Below, piece by piece: positions 1 through 7,583 of a stretch of 39,356 nt of DNA. Source of the stretch: JAXFPC01 sp034180005. Lineage in GTDB: Bacteria > Bacillota > Negativicutes > Acidaminococcales > Acidaminococcaceae. The translations under genes were made by a program, and so were the position numbers. The DNA lies in the NCBI GenBank assembly GCA_034180005.1, contig JAXFPC010000031.1, forward strand, positions 1-39,356. The letters run 5' to 3'. The notes under the pieces are model-generated. The model did not search any database. It was not told where the DNA came from and saw only the letters and a list, made by a program, of their open reading frames with translations. How positions within the stretch are numbered: position 1 is the first letter of the stretch; each line of letters starts with the position of its first letter.

Positions 1-26
1 TTAGTCGTTAACTTTATTGAAATCGC

Positions 27-51
27 TTAGTTTTGCCGTAAGGCAAATTAA
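27..51. other. Small hairpin of unknown role at the window edge
   Basis: TTTGCC (32-37), loop GTAA, GGCAAA (42-47) forms a 6-bp stem with a GNRA-type loop, and flanking CTTA/TAAG extends it. No gene is recognisable in the first 70 bases and no U-tract follows, so a terminator function is doubtful. It could be the 3' part of a transcript that starts outside the window. Confidence 0.3.
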
Positions 52-72
52 GACTATATTTTCTCCTCCAAG

Positions 73-116
73 AAAAAAGCAACAGGACTCGCTCACACGA
101 GTCCTGTTGCTTTTTT
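73..116. terminator. Strong bidirectional intrinsic terminator
   Basis: A perfect 19-bp inverted repeat (73-91 and 98-116) has a 6-base loop CTCACA. The stem has a run of six A at one end and six T at the other, so either strand yields a hairpin with a U-tract. It insulates the pilus-like operon from whatever lies upstream of the window. Confidence 0.9.
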
Positions 117-213
117 AGTTAATTGTCGGGTGCGTAGAAAAATAAAAGAGAGATAAATTAACGTTTCGGTTTATAAAAAATAAAACAATAAATTTTCAGA
201 AAATTTCAAAAAT

Positions 214-241
214 TTGCAGGAAATAATAATGGCGATATAGA
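214..241 (+). promoter_or_regulatory. Candidate sigma-A promoter of the pseudopilus operon
   Basis: TTGCAG (214-219), a 16-base spacer and TATAGA (236-241) resemble a -35/-10 pair. The predicted transcription start near 248 leaves only about 8 bases before the ATG at 256, but about 23 bases before an ATT codon at 271 that has a good Shine-Dalgarno sequence. Prediction by eye only. Confidence 0.4.
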
Positions 242-255
242 ATTATTCGGTTAAA

Positions 256-1464
256 ATGGAGGTGATAAAGATTCAGACATTTTCCTGGAAAGCTTGTGAT
301 AAAGACGGTGTTGTGCATGAAGGATCTGTAATAGCTGCCGATTGCCACGAAGCGGTTGAAAAGATTCATGTGCTTTACTCGGTGATACTGAAAATTGAAC
401 CGAAAAGAAAATATTTTTGGAGCATTTTACTGGATGCCGGTTTCAGTGATAAAGAGCGTAGTTTATTTTTTAAACAAATGCAGGTTGTTTTAATCGGAGG
501 TTTGCCCATTATCAAAGGTATGGAATTTTTGAGCAGACGCGTCGATAAAAAAACGGCCAAGCTTTGTGTAAGTTTAATCGAACGTCTGCATGAAGGGTGC
601 TCTTTAACCGAAGCCATGTCCGCACATCAAAGCTTTTTTACGGAACTCGATATAGCTCTTATAGAAGCGGGAGAGAGCAGCGGACAGTTGATTGCTGTGA
701 TGGAACAACTTGAAAAGTATTTTGCTTCGAAAAGCGAATTAAAGAACTTTATATTAAAGTCTGCTTTGTATCCGTCATTTTTGTTGATTGCGTCCATTCT
801 GGTAATGCTTTTCTTTCTGGTTTATGTACTACCTGTATTGAATGCAGCGTATTCATCCATGCATGTCAGGGATGAAGGTTTATTGTTTTTCCTGACGGAG
901 CTCAATAAAATATTGCTTGCGCATACTTGGACGATAATAGGGATATGTGCGGCAATAGTGTCGGCGCTGTTTTATTGCAGGAAAAAAGCTGTAGAATTTT
1001 TTTGCAGTCGGCAACCTTTACGGGGAATTTATTACATGGCACAGGAAATTCGTTTCTGTAAGATATTATCGTTGCTCCTAACAAGCGGTATAAACATAAT
1101 TTTAGGAGTGGAGATTGCTGCAAAGACAGTCAGTGACGCGCGCTTCAGAAAGTATTTATATTTATTTAACGAGCGGCTGAAGCGAGGGTCTGATATTAAT
1201 TTAGCTTTGTCTTGCTGTTCCCCTATCTTTTCGCCTCTTACGCTGGAATTGCTTAATGTGGGAGCGGCTACAGGTTCTTTGCCTGAGATGCTTTCAGAGG
1301 CCGGTAGGATAAGAGAAGAAGAATTCAGAAACAAGCTGGATACATTACGCGAGGTACTGGCTCCTCTTTTGTTGCTTTTGGCGGCACTGGTCATAGGAGC
1401 TGTAGTGTGTGCTGTTCTGGAACCGCTTTATGGATTGTTGTCTGTTGTATCGGAAACACAGTAA
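256..1464 (+). CDS. Type II secretion/type IV pilus inner-membrane platform protein (GspF/PilC/ComGB family)
   Basis: This is the inner-membrane platform on which pilin subunits are assembled by a cytoplasmic ATPase. The N-terminus (TFSWKACDKDG) is the typical GspF opening. Two GspF-type cytoplasmic domains are separated by a hydrophobic segment around residues 170-192, with another near 222-240 and a C-terminal one near 370-395, matching the family's three-helix layout and length of about 400 residues. The ATG at 256 has no ribosome binding site of its own. GGAGGTG (258-264) instead sits 6 bases before an in-frame ATT at 271, and starting there gives the normal family N-terminus (397 residues). 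Coordinates here use the ATG; the ATT start is the better biological guess. It opens an operon of pilin-like genes, and no GspE/PilB ATPase or secretin is present. Confidence 0.9.
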   Translation: MEVIKIQTFSWKACDKDGVVHEGSVIAADCHEAVEKIHVLYSVILKIEPKRKYFWSILLDAGFSDKERSLFFKQMQVVLIGGLPIIKGMEFLSRRVDKKTAKLCVSLIERLHEGCSLTEAMSAHQSFFTELDIALIEAGESSGQLIAVMEQLEKYFASKSELKNFILKSALYPSFLLIASILVMLFFLVYVLPVLNAAYSSMHVRDEGLLFFLTELNKILLAHTWTIIGICAAIVSALFYCRKKAVEFFCSRQPLRGIYYMAQEIRFCKILSLLLTSGINIILGVEIAAKTVSDARFRKYLYLFNERLKRGSDINLALSCCSPIFSPLTLELLNVGAATGSLPEMLSEAGRIREEEFRNKLDTLREVLAPLLLLLAALVIGAVVCAVLEPLYGLLSVVSETQ

Positions 1465-1477
1465 AGGAGGAATTTTT

Positions 1478-1873
1478 ATGAAAAGTTTTCTTGGCAAACA
1501 GGGTGGGTTTACGCTGATAGAGGTTGTAGCTGCAGCTGCCTTGATAGGTGTTTTGGCGACGGTTATAGTTCCTTCCCTTTCCGGAGCTAACGATCGTGTT
1601 AAAAATACAAAGTTGAGCAACGATCTCGCTGTAATTGATCAGGCTATTCAGCTTTACCGCATGGATAATAGTAAATATCCTGAAAAACTTAGCGATCTTA
1701 CTGTTGAAAATAAATATCTTAGCGGCAATGCCAATTTTAACGACGCTAAAGGAGAAGCTTTAACTTACAGCCGGGATGATACTGCCAACACCTACAGTTT
1801 GAGCGGAAAAGATACGAAGAATACCGATGTTTTTTCACCGGGCAGCACTAAGGCTGTTCCCGGAGACGGCTGA
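1478..1873 (+). CDS. Major pseudopilin, GspG/ComGC-like
   Basis: A 131-residue type IV pilin-like subunit, exported and polymerised into a pilus or pseudopilus. It has a short basic leader ending in GG (cleavage after residue 10 by a prepilin peptidase), then FTLIE with the key Glu at mature position 5 and a hydrophobic helix of about 20 residues. This is the clearest prepilin motif in the operon. The start is set by GGAGG (1466-1470), 7 bases before the ATG. After the helix comes a soluble domain with a YPEKLSDL segment, as is common in GspG-type pilins. It lies 13 bases after the platform gene. Its position and size match ComGC of the Firmicute competence operon, but a secretion or adhesion pilus cannot be excluded. 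Confidence 0.85.
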   Translation: MKSFLGKQGGFTLIEVVAAAALIGVLATVIVPSLSGANDRVKNTKLSNDLAVIDQAIQLYRMDNSKYPEKLSDLTVENKYLSGNANFNDAKGEALTYSRDDTANTYSLSGKDTKNTDVFSPGSTKAVPGDG

Positions 1874-1889
1874 CATCAGGGCAATAAGA

Positions 1890-2354
1890 TTGGCGAAAGA
1901 TTTTGGCGGATTTATCTTACCGGAATTGTTAGCTGCTGTAATTTGTCTGAGCGGCGCTTTAGCAGTATGTTTGTTTCAAGTAAATTATGGCAGTTTACTT
2001 TATATTTTGCAGGTGCGTACGGCAGCTGCCGGTTTAGCCGGAGAATTGCGAGAAATGCAGCGTTGCTCAATGTTTAAGTCATCTGTAAACGGAGACATCG
2101 TAAAAATTATCGTTGATGTGGATGGATATACTGTTTTTAACGGACTCAAGTTATACAAATCGGTGAATTTTGTGGATAAAGGCAGAAAAGGCGTGTATTT
2201 CGCACAAAAAATTCCTGTGTTACGCTTTACCGCGGCAGGCAGTCCGTCGCTGTCCGGTACCTATGTGCTTAGGCATAGACAGTTGGATAAATTTTCCTGT
2301 AGGTTGTCTGTAGAACCGGTAACGGGCAGGGTGACGGTAGTTGAAGGGAAATAA
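1890..2354 (+). CDS. Minor pilin-like protein (prepilin leader GGFILPE), ComGD/GspH position
   Basis: A 154-residue protein if translation starts at the TTG at 1890; the open frame continues upstream but overlaps the previous gene. With this start the leader is seven residues (basic, ending in GG), followed by FILPE with Glu at mature position 5 and a hydrophobic helix, an ideal class III signal. AGGG at 1878-1881 is a weak ribosome site. The rest of the sequence has no recognised domain beyond pilin-like beta-rich character. It lies second among the pilin genes, where ComGD or GspH would be expected. A minor pilin of a pseudopilus is the likely role; the exact orthology is uncertain. Confidence 0.7.
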   Translation: MAKDFGGFILPELLAAVICLSGALAVCLFQVNYGSLLYILQVRTAAAGLAGELREMQRCSMFKSSVNGDIVKIIVDVDGYTVFNGLKLYKSVNFVDKGRKGVYFAQKIPVLRFTAAGSPSLSGTYVLRHRQLDKFSCRLSVEPVTGRVTVVEGK

Positions 2355-2640
2355 AGGTTTTTTCCTGTTGACTGATATGGTTATATTCATGTTGTGCTCC
2401 ATATTACTTACTGCAGCTATGACGTCTTTGATGAAATGCTGCGAGATAGCTTGCGAGAGTGAAGAACTTTGGCGCGCAGCGAATGAGGCTCAATTGTTTG
2501 TTGCCGGTAAGCGGAATGATGATTTCTGTGTGGAATGTCGAACAGAAAATATCATGGGGTTTTCCGTCAAGAGTATTATTGTGGCGAGAAAGGCGCAACA
2601 TGAAAAGATTATCTACAGTCTGGCAATTGTTGAAGAATGA
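2341..2640 (+). CDS. Small minor pilin-like protein (ComGE/GspI position)
   Basis: A 99-residue protein starting at a TTG (2341), with AGGGTG seven bases upstream, overlapping the end of the previous gene by 14 bases (translational coupling likely). The leader KGNKG is followed by FFLLTDMVIF and a hydrophobic helix, which looks like a prepilin signal. The usual Glu at mature position 5 is replaced by Thr, with Asp at position 6. The remainder is short and has several Cys. No family can be named from the sequence alone; the assignment rests on the N-terminal signal and the operon position. Confidence 0.6.
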   Translation: MKGNKGFFLLTDMVIFMLCSILLTAAMTSLMKCCEIACESEELWRAANEAQLFVAGKRNDDFCVECRTENIMGFSVKSIIVARKAQHEKIIYSLAIVEE

Positions 2641-3130
2641 ACATGGATTTTTTCTGCTTGATATTTTGATCGGTTTATGTATAGCGGCAGTATTGGGGAT
2701 TATGATTTGTACTGCAACAGGACGATTACGACAGAATTGGGAGATAATAAATCGTCAAAATGATTTTAGGGACACGGGAAGGTATATTTTAGGGATGTTG
2801 GAAAAGGAACTGGGGTATGAAAGTGTTGCAGTGGATATTTACAGAGAAGTCGACGGCGATATGGCAATTAGATGTAAAAATCACTGCGGCAATAAAACAG
2901 TTTCATTTCTGCGTAAGGGTAATTATCTTTACAAGAAGACAATTACAGGTAAAGGCATCGGGACAAATCCTCTCTATATAAAGAACTTTTATCTTGGGAA
3001 TTGGCAGGTAATAAAAGTTTCAGAAAAACAGCTCTTGATAAGTTTCTTTTTGGAAAAGGAGAGGGAAAAATATTTTTTCTGTCAATTGATTTATTGCAGC
3101 AACGGTGTGGTGAACTATGATGATGAATAG
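2600..3130 (+). CDS. Minor pilin-like protein (ComGF/GspJ position)
   Basis: A 176-residue protein from the ATG at 2600, preceded by AAAGG and overlapping the previous gene by 41 bases. After a 16-residue leader ending in EHG comes FFLLDILIG with Asp, not Glu, at mature position 5, then a hydrophobic helix. The region after the helix (QNDFRDTGRYILGMLEKEL) resembles the helical linker of PilW/GspJ/ComGF-type minor pilins. The longer open frame upstream of 2600 is antiparallel to normal pilin architecture and is not used here. A tip or initiation component of the pseudopilus is likely. Confidence 0.65.
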   Translation: MKRLSTVWQLLKNEHGFFLLDILIGLCIAAVLGIMICTATGRLRQNWEIINRQNDFRDTGRYILGMLEKELGYESVAVDIYREVDGDMAIRCKNHCGNKTVSFLRKGNYLYKKTITGKGIGTNPLYIKNFYLGNWQVIKVSEKQLLISFFLEKEREKYFFCQLIYCSNGVVNYDDE

Positions 3131-4013
3131 TCGCGGCAGCATTACTTTAGGCTTTTTGGGCGTATGTTTTTTTGTTGCTGCAGTTACTCAGTTAATGCTT
3201 TATTACACAATGGAAGAGCATGAGCATGTTTGCAGATATCTTCAGGAAAAACAGCTTAGATTGCTGTGCGCTTCAGCCATGGAAGCCAAGATGCCTGAAG
3301 CAGACGCACAAAAATTTATTGTACAGGAAATGTTTAAAGGAAGTTTTGTGCCGGTTGCGGTCACGCGAAATAAAGAGCAAAGCGAAGACGGAATGTTTGA
3401 ATATCTTGTCGTCAGATCCGCTGCCGCAGATAATAAGAGCGCAGTACAGCGGTTGCGGAAATTGTCGTTAAGTTTTCCGGATTCTTTTGCTGTTTGGGCC
3501 GGAAAGTACGCTCTTGTAAGTAAAAATGTGATAACGGGAGGTGAGCATTTACCGGAGGGAACACTGTATACAAGCGGACAGAAGATTATTGTTCCTCGGA
3601 TAAATTTTCTTACTGACAGGAGTGTAAGTGCTATTTCGGCCACCGGACTTACAGCGGAAGGTTTTTCAAAACAATTTTATTATCTTCCGCAAAGGGATTC
3701 CATATTTTCTTTCCCGGTAAAAGCCGTTGTGAAAGGTGAGGCCTGTGTGAGTACCCACGGACATTTTATTGTCGGAGCTGAAAGCGTTTTTCCGGATCGT
3801 ATAATCATGATAGCGGATGCCGGCAATATAGAAATTAAAGAGTCCGTAAAAATGTTGCAGGCACTAATAATAGCGGCTGGAGAGGTGAGTATTGCCGAGG
3901 GATGTGAAATCAAAGGTTTAATATTGGCTAATCGTGTTTCTGTTAAGGGAAGAGCGATTTTGCAAGCTGATGAAAAAGTTGTAGCGCCTTTTTCGTCAAT
4001 TGCTTTTCTCTAG
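3117..4013 (+). CDS. Pilus-associated membrane-anchored protein (PilX/ComGG position)
   Basis: A 298-residue protein of unknown family, last in the pilin operon and overlapping the previous gene by 14 bases. Three consecutive ATG codons (3117, 3120, 3123) are possible starts. An N-terminal segment RGSITLGFLG followed by a hydrophobic stretch is reminiscent of PilX/GspK N-termini, although there is no clear GFxxxE motif. The C-terminal third (about residues 215-298) is rich in short regularly spaced hydrophobic beta-like segments with Gly turns, suggesting a beta-helix such as in bactofilin-like or polymer-forming domains. That reading is tentative. It is followed by a bidirectional terminator. 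Confidence 0.55.
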   Translation: MMMNSRGSITLGFLGVCFFVAAVTQLMLYYTMEEHEHVCRYLQEKQLRLLCASAMEAKMPEADAQKFIVQEMFKGSFVPVAVTRNKEQSEDGMFEYLVVRSAAADNKSAVQRLRKLSLSFPDSFAVWAGKYALVSKNVITGGEHLPEGTLYTSGQKIIVPRINFLTDRSVSAISATGLTAEGFSKQFYYLPQRDSIFSFPVKAVVKGEACVSTHGHFIVGAESVFPDRIIMIADAGNIEIKESVKMLQALIIAAGEVSIAEGCEIKGLILANRVSVKGRAILQADEKVVAPFSSIAFL

Positions 4014-4024
4014 CGCAACCTCAT

Positions 4025-4067
4025 AAAAAATCCCCTGTCTGGTGAATTTCAGGCAGGGGATTTTTTT
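4025..4067. terminator. Bidirectional terminator between convergent genes
   Basis: A 17-bp stem (4025-4041 with 4050-4066, one G-U pair) has an 8-base loop, flanked by A6 on the left and T7 on the right. It ends the pilin operon on the plus strand and overlaps the stop codon of the metallophosphoesterase on the minus strand. Confidence 0.9.
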
Positions 4068-4761
4068 ATAAGATTTTGCAAAGAGAAAAGTTTTGCGTAT
4101 CGCAAGATACAAGCTTGTAGTTTACTTCATTACTCACTCCTTCAAAAACATGCTCGCAGTTTTCTCCGTGAATATGTCCGAAGACACAGTGTTGTACCTG
4201 ATATTTTTCTAGAAGTTCAGTGAACAAATTGCGTTCGCCGGATTTAAAAAGCGGCGGGTAGTGCAGCGCGACAATTTGAGGAAGCGAGGGGAACCGTTGT
4301 TGAGCTGATTTTAGGGAAAGTTCCAAACGTATACCTTCTCGCGCGTATATTTTTTCGTCTTCTTCGGTAAAGGTTTCCACGGAAGGAAGCGTCCAACCAC
4401 GCGTGCCGCAAATTACTGCTGCTTCAGTTTCATAGCAGTTGTTTTGTAAAAAATCAAAAGCGTTTCCGTAGAGGTTTTGCATTTTCTGCATACTGTCCCA
4501 CCAGTAATCGTGATTGCCGCGCAGAAGTATTTTACGACCGGGTAAAGCTGCAAGCCATGTTAAATCCTGTTGCGCTTCTCGAAGATTCATGGCCCAGGAA
4601 ATATCTCCACAAATGATGACAGTATCTTCATCGCTTACTTTCTGCAGCCAATCAGTTTTAATTTTTTCTTTGTGTCCTCGCCATCTTTCTCCGAAGATGT
4701 CCATCGGTTTCCTGGGTGGATCGCCGGAAAGGTGAAGATCGCCTATTGCGTAGATATTCAT
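4066..4761 (-). CDS. Metallophosphoesterase (calcineurin-like)
   Basis: A 231-residue cytoplasmic protein with all dinuclear-metal motifs of the calcineurin-like phosphoesterases: GDLHL (Asp8, His10), GDISW, GNHDYWW, an HYPP segment and a C-terminal GHIHG. No signal peptide is seen. The substrate cannot be told from sequence; proteins of this type act on phosphomonoesters or phosphodiesters. Its ATG overlaps the stop of the upstream HAD phosphatase gene by 4 bases, so the two are co-transcribed and probably translationally coupled. Transcription ends at the shared terminator at 4025-4067. Confidence 0.85.
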   Translation of the reverse strand: MNIYAIGDLHLSGDPPRKPMDIFGERWRGHKEKIKTDWLQKVSDEDTVIICGDISWAMNLREAQQDLTWLAALPGRKILLRGNHDYWWDSMQKMQNLYGNAFDFLQNNCYETEAAVICGTRGWTLPSVETFTEEDEKIYAREGIRLELSLKSAQQRFPSLPQIVALHYPPLFKSGERNLFTELLEKYQVQHCVFGHIHGENCEHVFEGVSNEVNYKLVSCDTQNFSLCKIL

Positions 4762-5429
4762 AAACTACTCTCCTCGGAGAGGAAAAAATCGCGCAGCTCG
4801 TCAATTGTTTCGACGTAGTAATCAGCTCCCGCAGTTTTCAGTTCGTTCGGACGAGCAAAGCCGTAGCCGACACCAATGCAGGAAATCCCCATGCTGTGCG
4901 CGGCGATGACATCTTCACGTCGATCTCCTATGAGAATCGTTTGAACCAAAGCGTCGGGGGTGTGTAGTTGCAATCTCTTTAATGATTGCGCTACAACAAA
5001 TTTTTTCTCATCCGTGCTTCCGTCGAGAGCCGAGCCTGAGATATCTTTAAGATATCGGTTCAGCATAAATTTTTCAGCTATTCTTACGGCAAAAATTTCC
5101 GGTTTGCCCGTGCACATTCCAAGATTGTAACCTGCAGCATTTAAATCCTGCAAAAGTTTCGGTATTCCTTGATAAACTTCGTTTTCCCATATACCTATAT
5201 TCGTGTAGCGTTCCCTGTATGCCGCCACAGCCGCGTTTATTTGTGTTGCGTTCAGACCGAAATATTTTTTGTATGATTCTCGCAGCGGCGGACCGATGAA
5301 AGAGCGCAATTTTTTTAAATCAGGTTCTTCTATACCGACGGCTTGTAGTCCGTATTGTACGCATTTGGTAATGCCTTCTTCAGAATTTGTCAGTGTACCG
5401 TCCAGATCAAAAAGTAAATTCTTGTACAT
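4758..5429 (-). CDS. HAD-superfamily phosphatase (Gph/PpaX-like)
   Basis: A 223-residue haloacid-dehalogenase family hydrolase. Motif I is FDLDGTLTNS (Asp nucleophile and Asp+2), motif II is the Thr of MCTGKP, and motif III/IV is ILIGDRREDV. The alpha-helical cap between residues 15 and 80 is of the phosphoglycolate phosphatase or pyrophosphatase (PpaX) type, and length is normal for that group. The substrate is not resolved; phosphoglycolate or pyrophosphate are the usual candidates. AAGGAG precedes the ATG. It is the first gene of a two-gene unit with the metallophosphoesterase, read from an extended -10 promoter. Confidence 0.85.
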   Translation of the reverse strand: MYKNLLFDLDGTLTNSEEGITKCVQYGLQAVGIEEPDLKKLRSFIGPPLRESYKKYFGLNATQINAAVAAYRERYTNIGIWENEVYQGIPKLLQDLNAAGYNLGMCTGKPEIFAVRIAEKFMLNRYLKDISGSALDGSTDEKKFVVAQSLKRLQLHTPDALVQTILIGDRREDVIAAHSMGISCIGVGYGFARPNELKTAGADYYVETIDELRDFFLSEESSL

Positions 5430-5462
5430 TTTATCTCCTTAAAAATAAGTCAACTACTACAG

Positions 5463-5491
5463 ATTATATCATACTTTATCGTTGCGGTGAA
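5463..5491 (-). promoter_or_regulatory. Promoter of the HAD phosphatase/metallophosphoesterase unit
   Basis: On the minus strand: TTCACC (5491-5486), a 17-base spacer and TATAAT (5468-5463) preceded by TGA, giving an extended -10 (TGATATAAT). The predicted start is about 27 bases upstream of the ATG. Confidence 0.6.
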
Positions 5492-5608
5492 AAATGAAAA
5501 TTGACAGCTTCTAAGATGGCGGAGGTGCATGTGAAGCAAAACGGTATTCATACATTCATGCGGTGCTACTGATCAAGGGAATTGCTTTGAAATTTTTTTA
5601 CAAAAGCA

Positions 5609-5651
5609 AAAACACATCAGCTTGTGAACAAAAGGCAAACTGATGTGTTTT
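5609..5651 (-). terminator. Intrinsic terminator downstream of the threonine aldolase gene
   Basis: A 12-bp stem (5609-5620 with 5640-5651) encloses a 19-base loop. On the minus strand it is followed by a U-rich tract, which fits termination of the dedA-aldolase unit reading leftward. The remaining bases between 5492 and 5608 show no gene. Confidence 0.7.
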
Positions 5652-5683
5652 GTTTTTAGAAGACGACATTAATGGCGAGATAA

Positions 5684-6718
5684 TCAGAGTCGCTCAATGA
5701 TATTAAGCAAATGTTCGACATCTTTTTGGACAGTAGCCCAACTTGTGCAGATGCGTGCGCATATTCTGCCGTCGTCCATGTACTTTATCAGGCTGAGATG
5801 AAAATTTTCGCTGATTTTAGCGTACTGTTCTTTTGAAAGAAGTACGAATTGCTGGTTGGTTGATGATTGTGCAAGAAAATCAAAGTTTTTAGCAGCAAGT
5901 GCCAGACGTATTTGCAGAGCCTGTTCGACTGCCCGGCTGCAAATTTTTATATAAAGATTATTTGTGAAAGCGGCTGCAAATTGAACGCCTAAAAGTCTTC
6001 CTTTCGCCAAAAGAGCGCCGTTTTGTTTTGCTATGGTGCGGAAATCCGGCTGCAAGAGAGGGTTGGTTATTACCACAGCTTCCCCGAAGAGCAGTCCGCA
6101 CTTTGTTCCGCCGATGTAGAAAACATCACATAGAGATGCCAACGCGGCAGGAGAGAGATCATTTGCCGGAGATCCGAGAGCATAACCAAGACGTGCTCCG
6201 TCTATAAAAAGATATAGTCCGGAATTTTTACAAAACGCGTACAGCTCTGTAAGTTCCTTGTGGGTATATATGGTGCCGAGTTCAGTAGGCTGAGAGATGT
6301 AAACCATTTTTGGCCGCGGCAAGTGCTCTCGACTTGGATCAATGCAGTAAGCGTGATATGCGTACGCAACAGTTGCGGCAGTGAGTTTGCCGTCGGTACC
6401 GGGAAGTGCGATGACTTTATGACCGGAATGTTCAATGGCGCCTGATTCGTGTGTGTTGATATGCGCGTCAACAGTGCCGTAGATTGCCTGATGCGAACGA
6501 AGCGCAGCACAGATAACTGTCATATTGGTTTGCGTGCCGCCAACGAGGAAGTGGACATCCGCATCGGGACAGTTAAAAAAAGCTTTTATTTTGTCAGCTG
6601 CTTCTCCGCAATAAGGGTCAATTCCGTAGCCGTCTGTTTGTTCCATGTTCGTTGCAACAAGTTTGGCAAGTATTTCCGGATGACAGCCTTCAGTATAATC
6701 ACTGTTAAAACGATACAT
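5684..6718 (-). CDS. ltaE: Low-specificity L-threonine aldolase (beta-eliminating lyase family)
   Basis: A 344-residue fold-type I PLP enzyme that cleaves threonine or allo-threonine to glycine and acetaldehyde. Visible landmarks are the N-terminal SDYTEG region, the HFLVGGTQTN phosphate-binding segment (57-65), HINTHESGAIE (86-96), FIDGAR with the PLP-contacting Asp173, and GGTKCG with the Schiff-base Lys206. Length is normal for the family. It lies 15 bases after dedA, so it is second in a two-gene unit, with GGAG about 10 bases before the ATG. A glyA gene in the same window offers another route to glycine. The exact stereospecificity cannot be read from the sequence. Confidence 0.88.
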   Translation of the reverse strand: MYRFNSDYTEGCHPEILAKLVATNMEQTDGYGIDPYCGEAADKIKAFFNCPDADVHFLVGGTQTNMTVICAALRSHQAIYGTVDAHINTHESGAIEHSGHKVIALPGTDGKLTAATVAYAYHAYCIDPSREHLPRPKMVYISQPTELGTIYTHKELTELYAFCKNSGLYLFIDGARLGYALGSPANDLSPAALASLCDVFYIGGTKCGLLFGEAVVITNPLLQPDFRTIAKQNGALLAKGRLLGVQFAAAFTNNLYIKICSRAVEQALQIRLALAAKNFDFLAQSSTNQQFVLLSKEQYAKISENFHLSLIKYMDDGRICARICTSWATVQKDVEHLLNIIERL

Positions 6719-6733
6719 AATAAATCAGCTCCG

Positions 6734-7405
6734 TTATTTTTTGCGCAGAAATTTTTTTCCGAGGAACTCGTAAGCTATGGGAAGCAGAGAAAATACGATA
6801 ATACTCAGCGTTACCAGGGGAAAATTGTTCTTCACAAAGGGTATATTTCCGAAAAAGTAGCCACCGCCGACAAAGATGGCAACCCAAGCTACCGCCCCTA
6901 TGACATTATAGTGGGCAAAAGTCAGATAATGCATTTTGCCGACTCCGGCGACAAAAGGAGCAAAGGTTCTGACGATAGGAACAAAACGAGCTAAAAAAAT
7001 TGCTTTGTGACCGTGTTTGGCATAAAATTCGGAAGCCTTGTCAATATGTTCTTTTTTGATCAGGCTGTTGCGGGATTCAATAAGCTTTAATCCTAGCTTT
7101 TCGCCAATCATATAGTTGCAGGCATCTCCCAGCACGGCGGAGATGAGAAAAATCACTGTGATAATTTTTATGTCCATTCCGTCAGGTGCTGTTGCAGCTA
7201 AGGCGCCGCATGCGAACAAAAGTGAGTCGCCGGGAAGAAATGGGGTTACGACCAAACCTGTTTCACAAAATACAACCATGAATAAGATAGCGTAGATATA
7301 GCTGCCGTAAGAAGCCATTATTTCAGGCAGATGCTTGTCAAGGTGCAGCATCAGATCCAGAAAGTAAAAGAGCAGATCGGACAGCGGCAATAAAGTGCTT
7401 TCCAT
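6734..7405 (-). CDS. DedA-family integral membrane protein
   Basis: A 223-residue inner-membrane protein of the DedA/SNARE-associated (VTT) family, now known to include undecaprenyl-phosphate and phospholipid translocases. The hallmark segments FLPGDSLLFACGALAA (around residues 56-71) and the F-x-x-R-F-x-P-x-x-R motif in FLARFVPIVRTFAPFVAG (around 141-158) are present, with several hydrophobic helices and a basic C-terminus (FLGKKFLRKK). GGAGG lies 7 bases before the ATG. It leads the unit with the threonine aldolase gene, though no functional link is obvious. Which lipid it moves is not visible. Confidence 0.9.
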   Translation of the reverse strand: MESTLLPLSDLLFYFLDLMLHLDKHLPEIMASYGSYIYAILFMVVFCETGLVVTPFLPGDSLLFACGALAATAPDGMDIKIITVIFLISAVLGDACNYMIGEKLGLKLIESRNSLIKKEHIDKASEFYAKHGHKAIFLARFVPIVRTFAPFVAGVGKMHYLTFAHYNVIGAVAWVAIFVGGGYFFGNIPFVKNNFPLVTLSIIVFSLLPIAYEFLGKKFLRKK

Positions 7406-7440
7406 CGTTTTCCTCCAAAATAATAAACTTGCGTTCCCAC

Positions 7441-7449
7441 ATTATATCA
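7441..7449 (-). promoter_or_regulatory. Extended -10 promoter element for dedA
   Basis: The minus strand reads TGATATAAT (7449-7441), an extended -10 element 36 bases upstream of the dedA ATG. No convincing -35 hexamer is present, as is common for extended -10 promoters. Confidence 0.5.
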
Positions 7450-7490
7450 TAAAATCGCAGTCTGTTATAATAGGAATTTACGCAACAAAA

Positions 7491-7499
7491 TGATATAAT
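7491..7499 (+). promoter_or_regulatory. Extended -10 promoter element for the methionine aminopeptidase gene
   Basis: TGATATAAT (7491-7499) on the plus strand, divergent from the dedA element. The predicted start near 7506 gives a leader of about 78 bases. No good -35 hexamer is seen. Confidence 0.5.
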
Positions 7500-7583
7500 A
7501 ATGTATCATTTGAAATACGGAAGTTTATTTCTAAAAATTTTGAATTGAGAAGTGATTAACTTATAAGCAAAAGGAGAACATTG

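Noticed and set aside
1..72. The end of a tRNA, tmRNA or coding gene at the left edge
   Set aside because: No T-arm or CCA context was found, and the short minus-strand frame ending at base 1 lacks a start codon.
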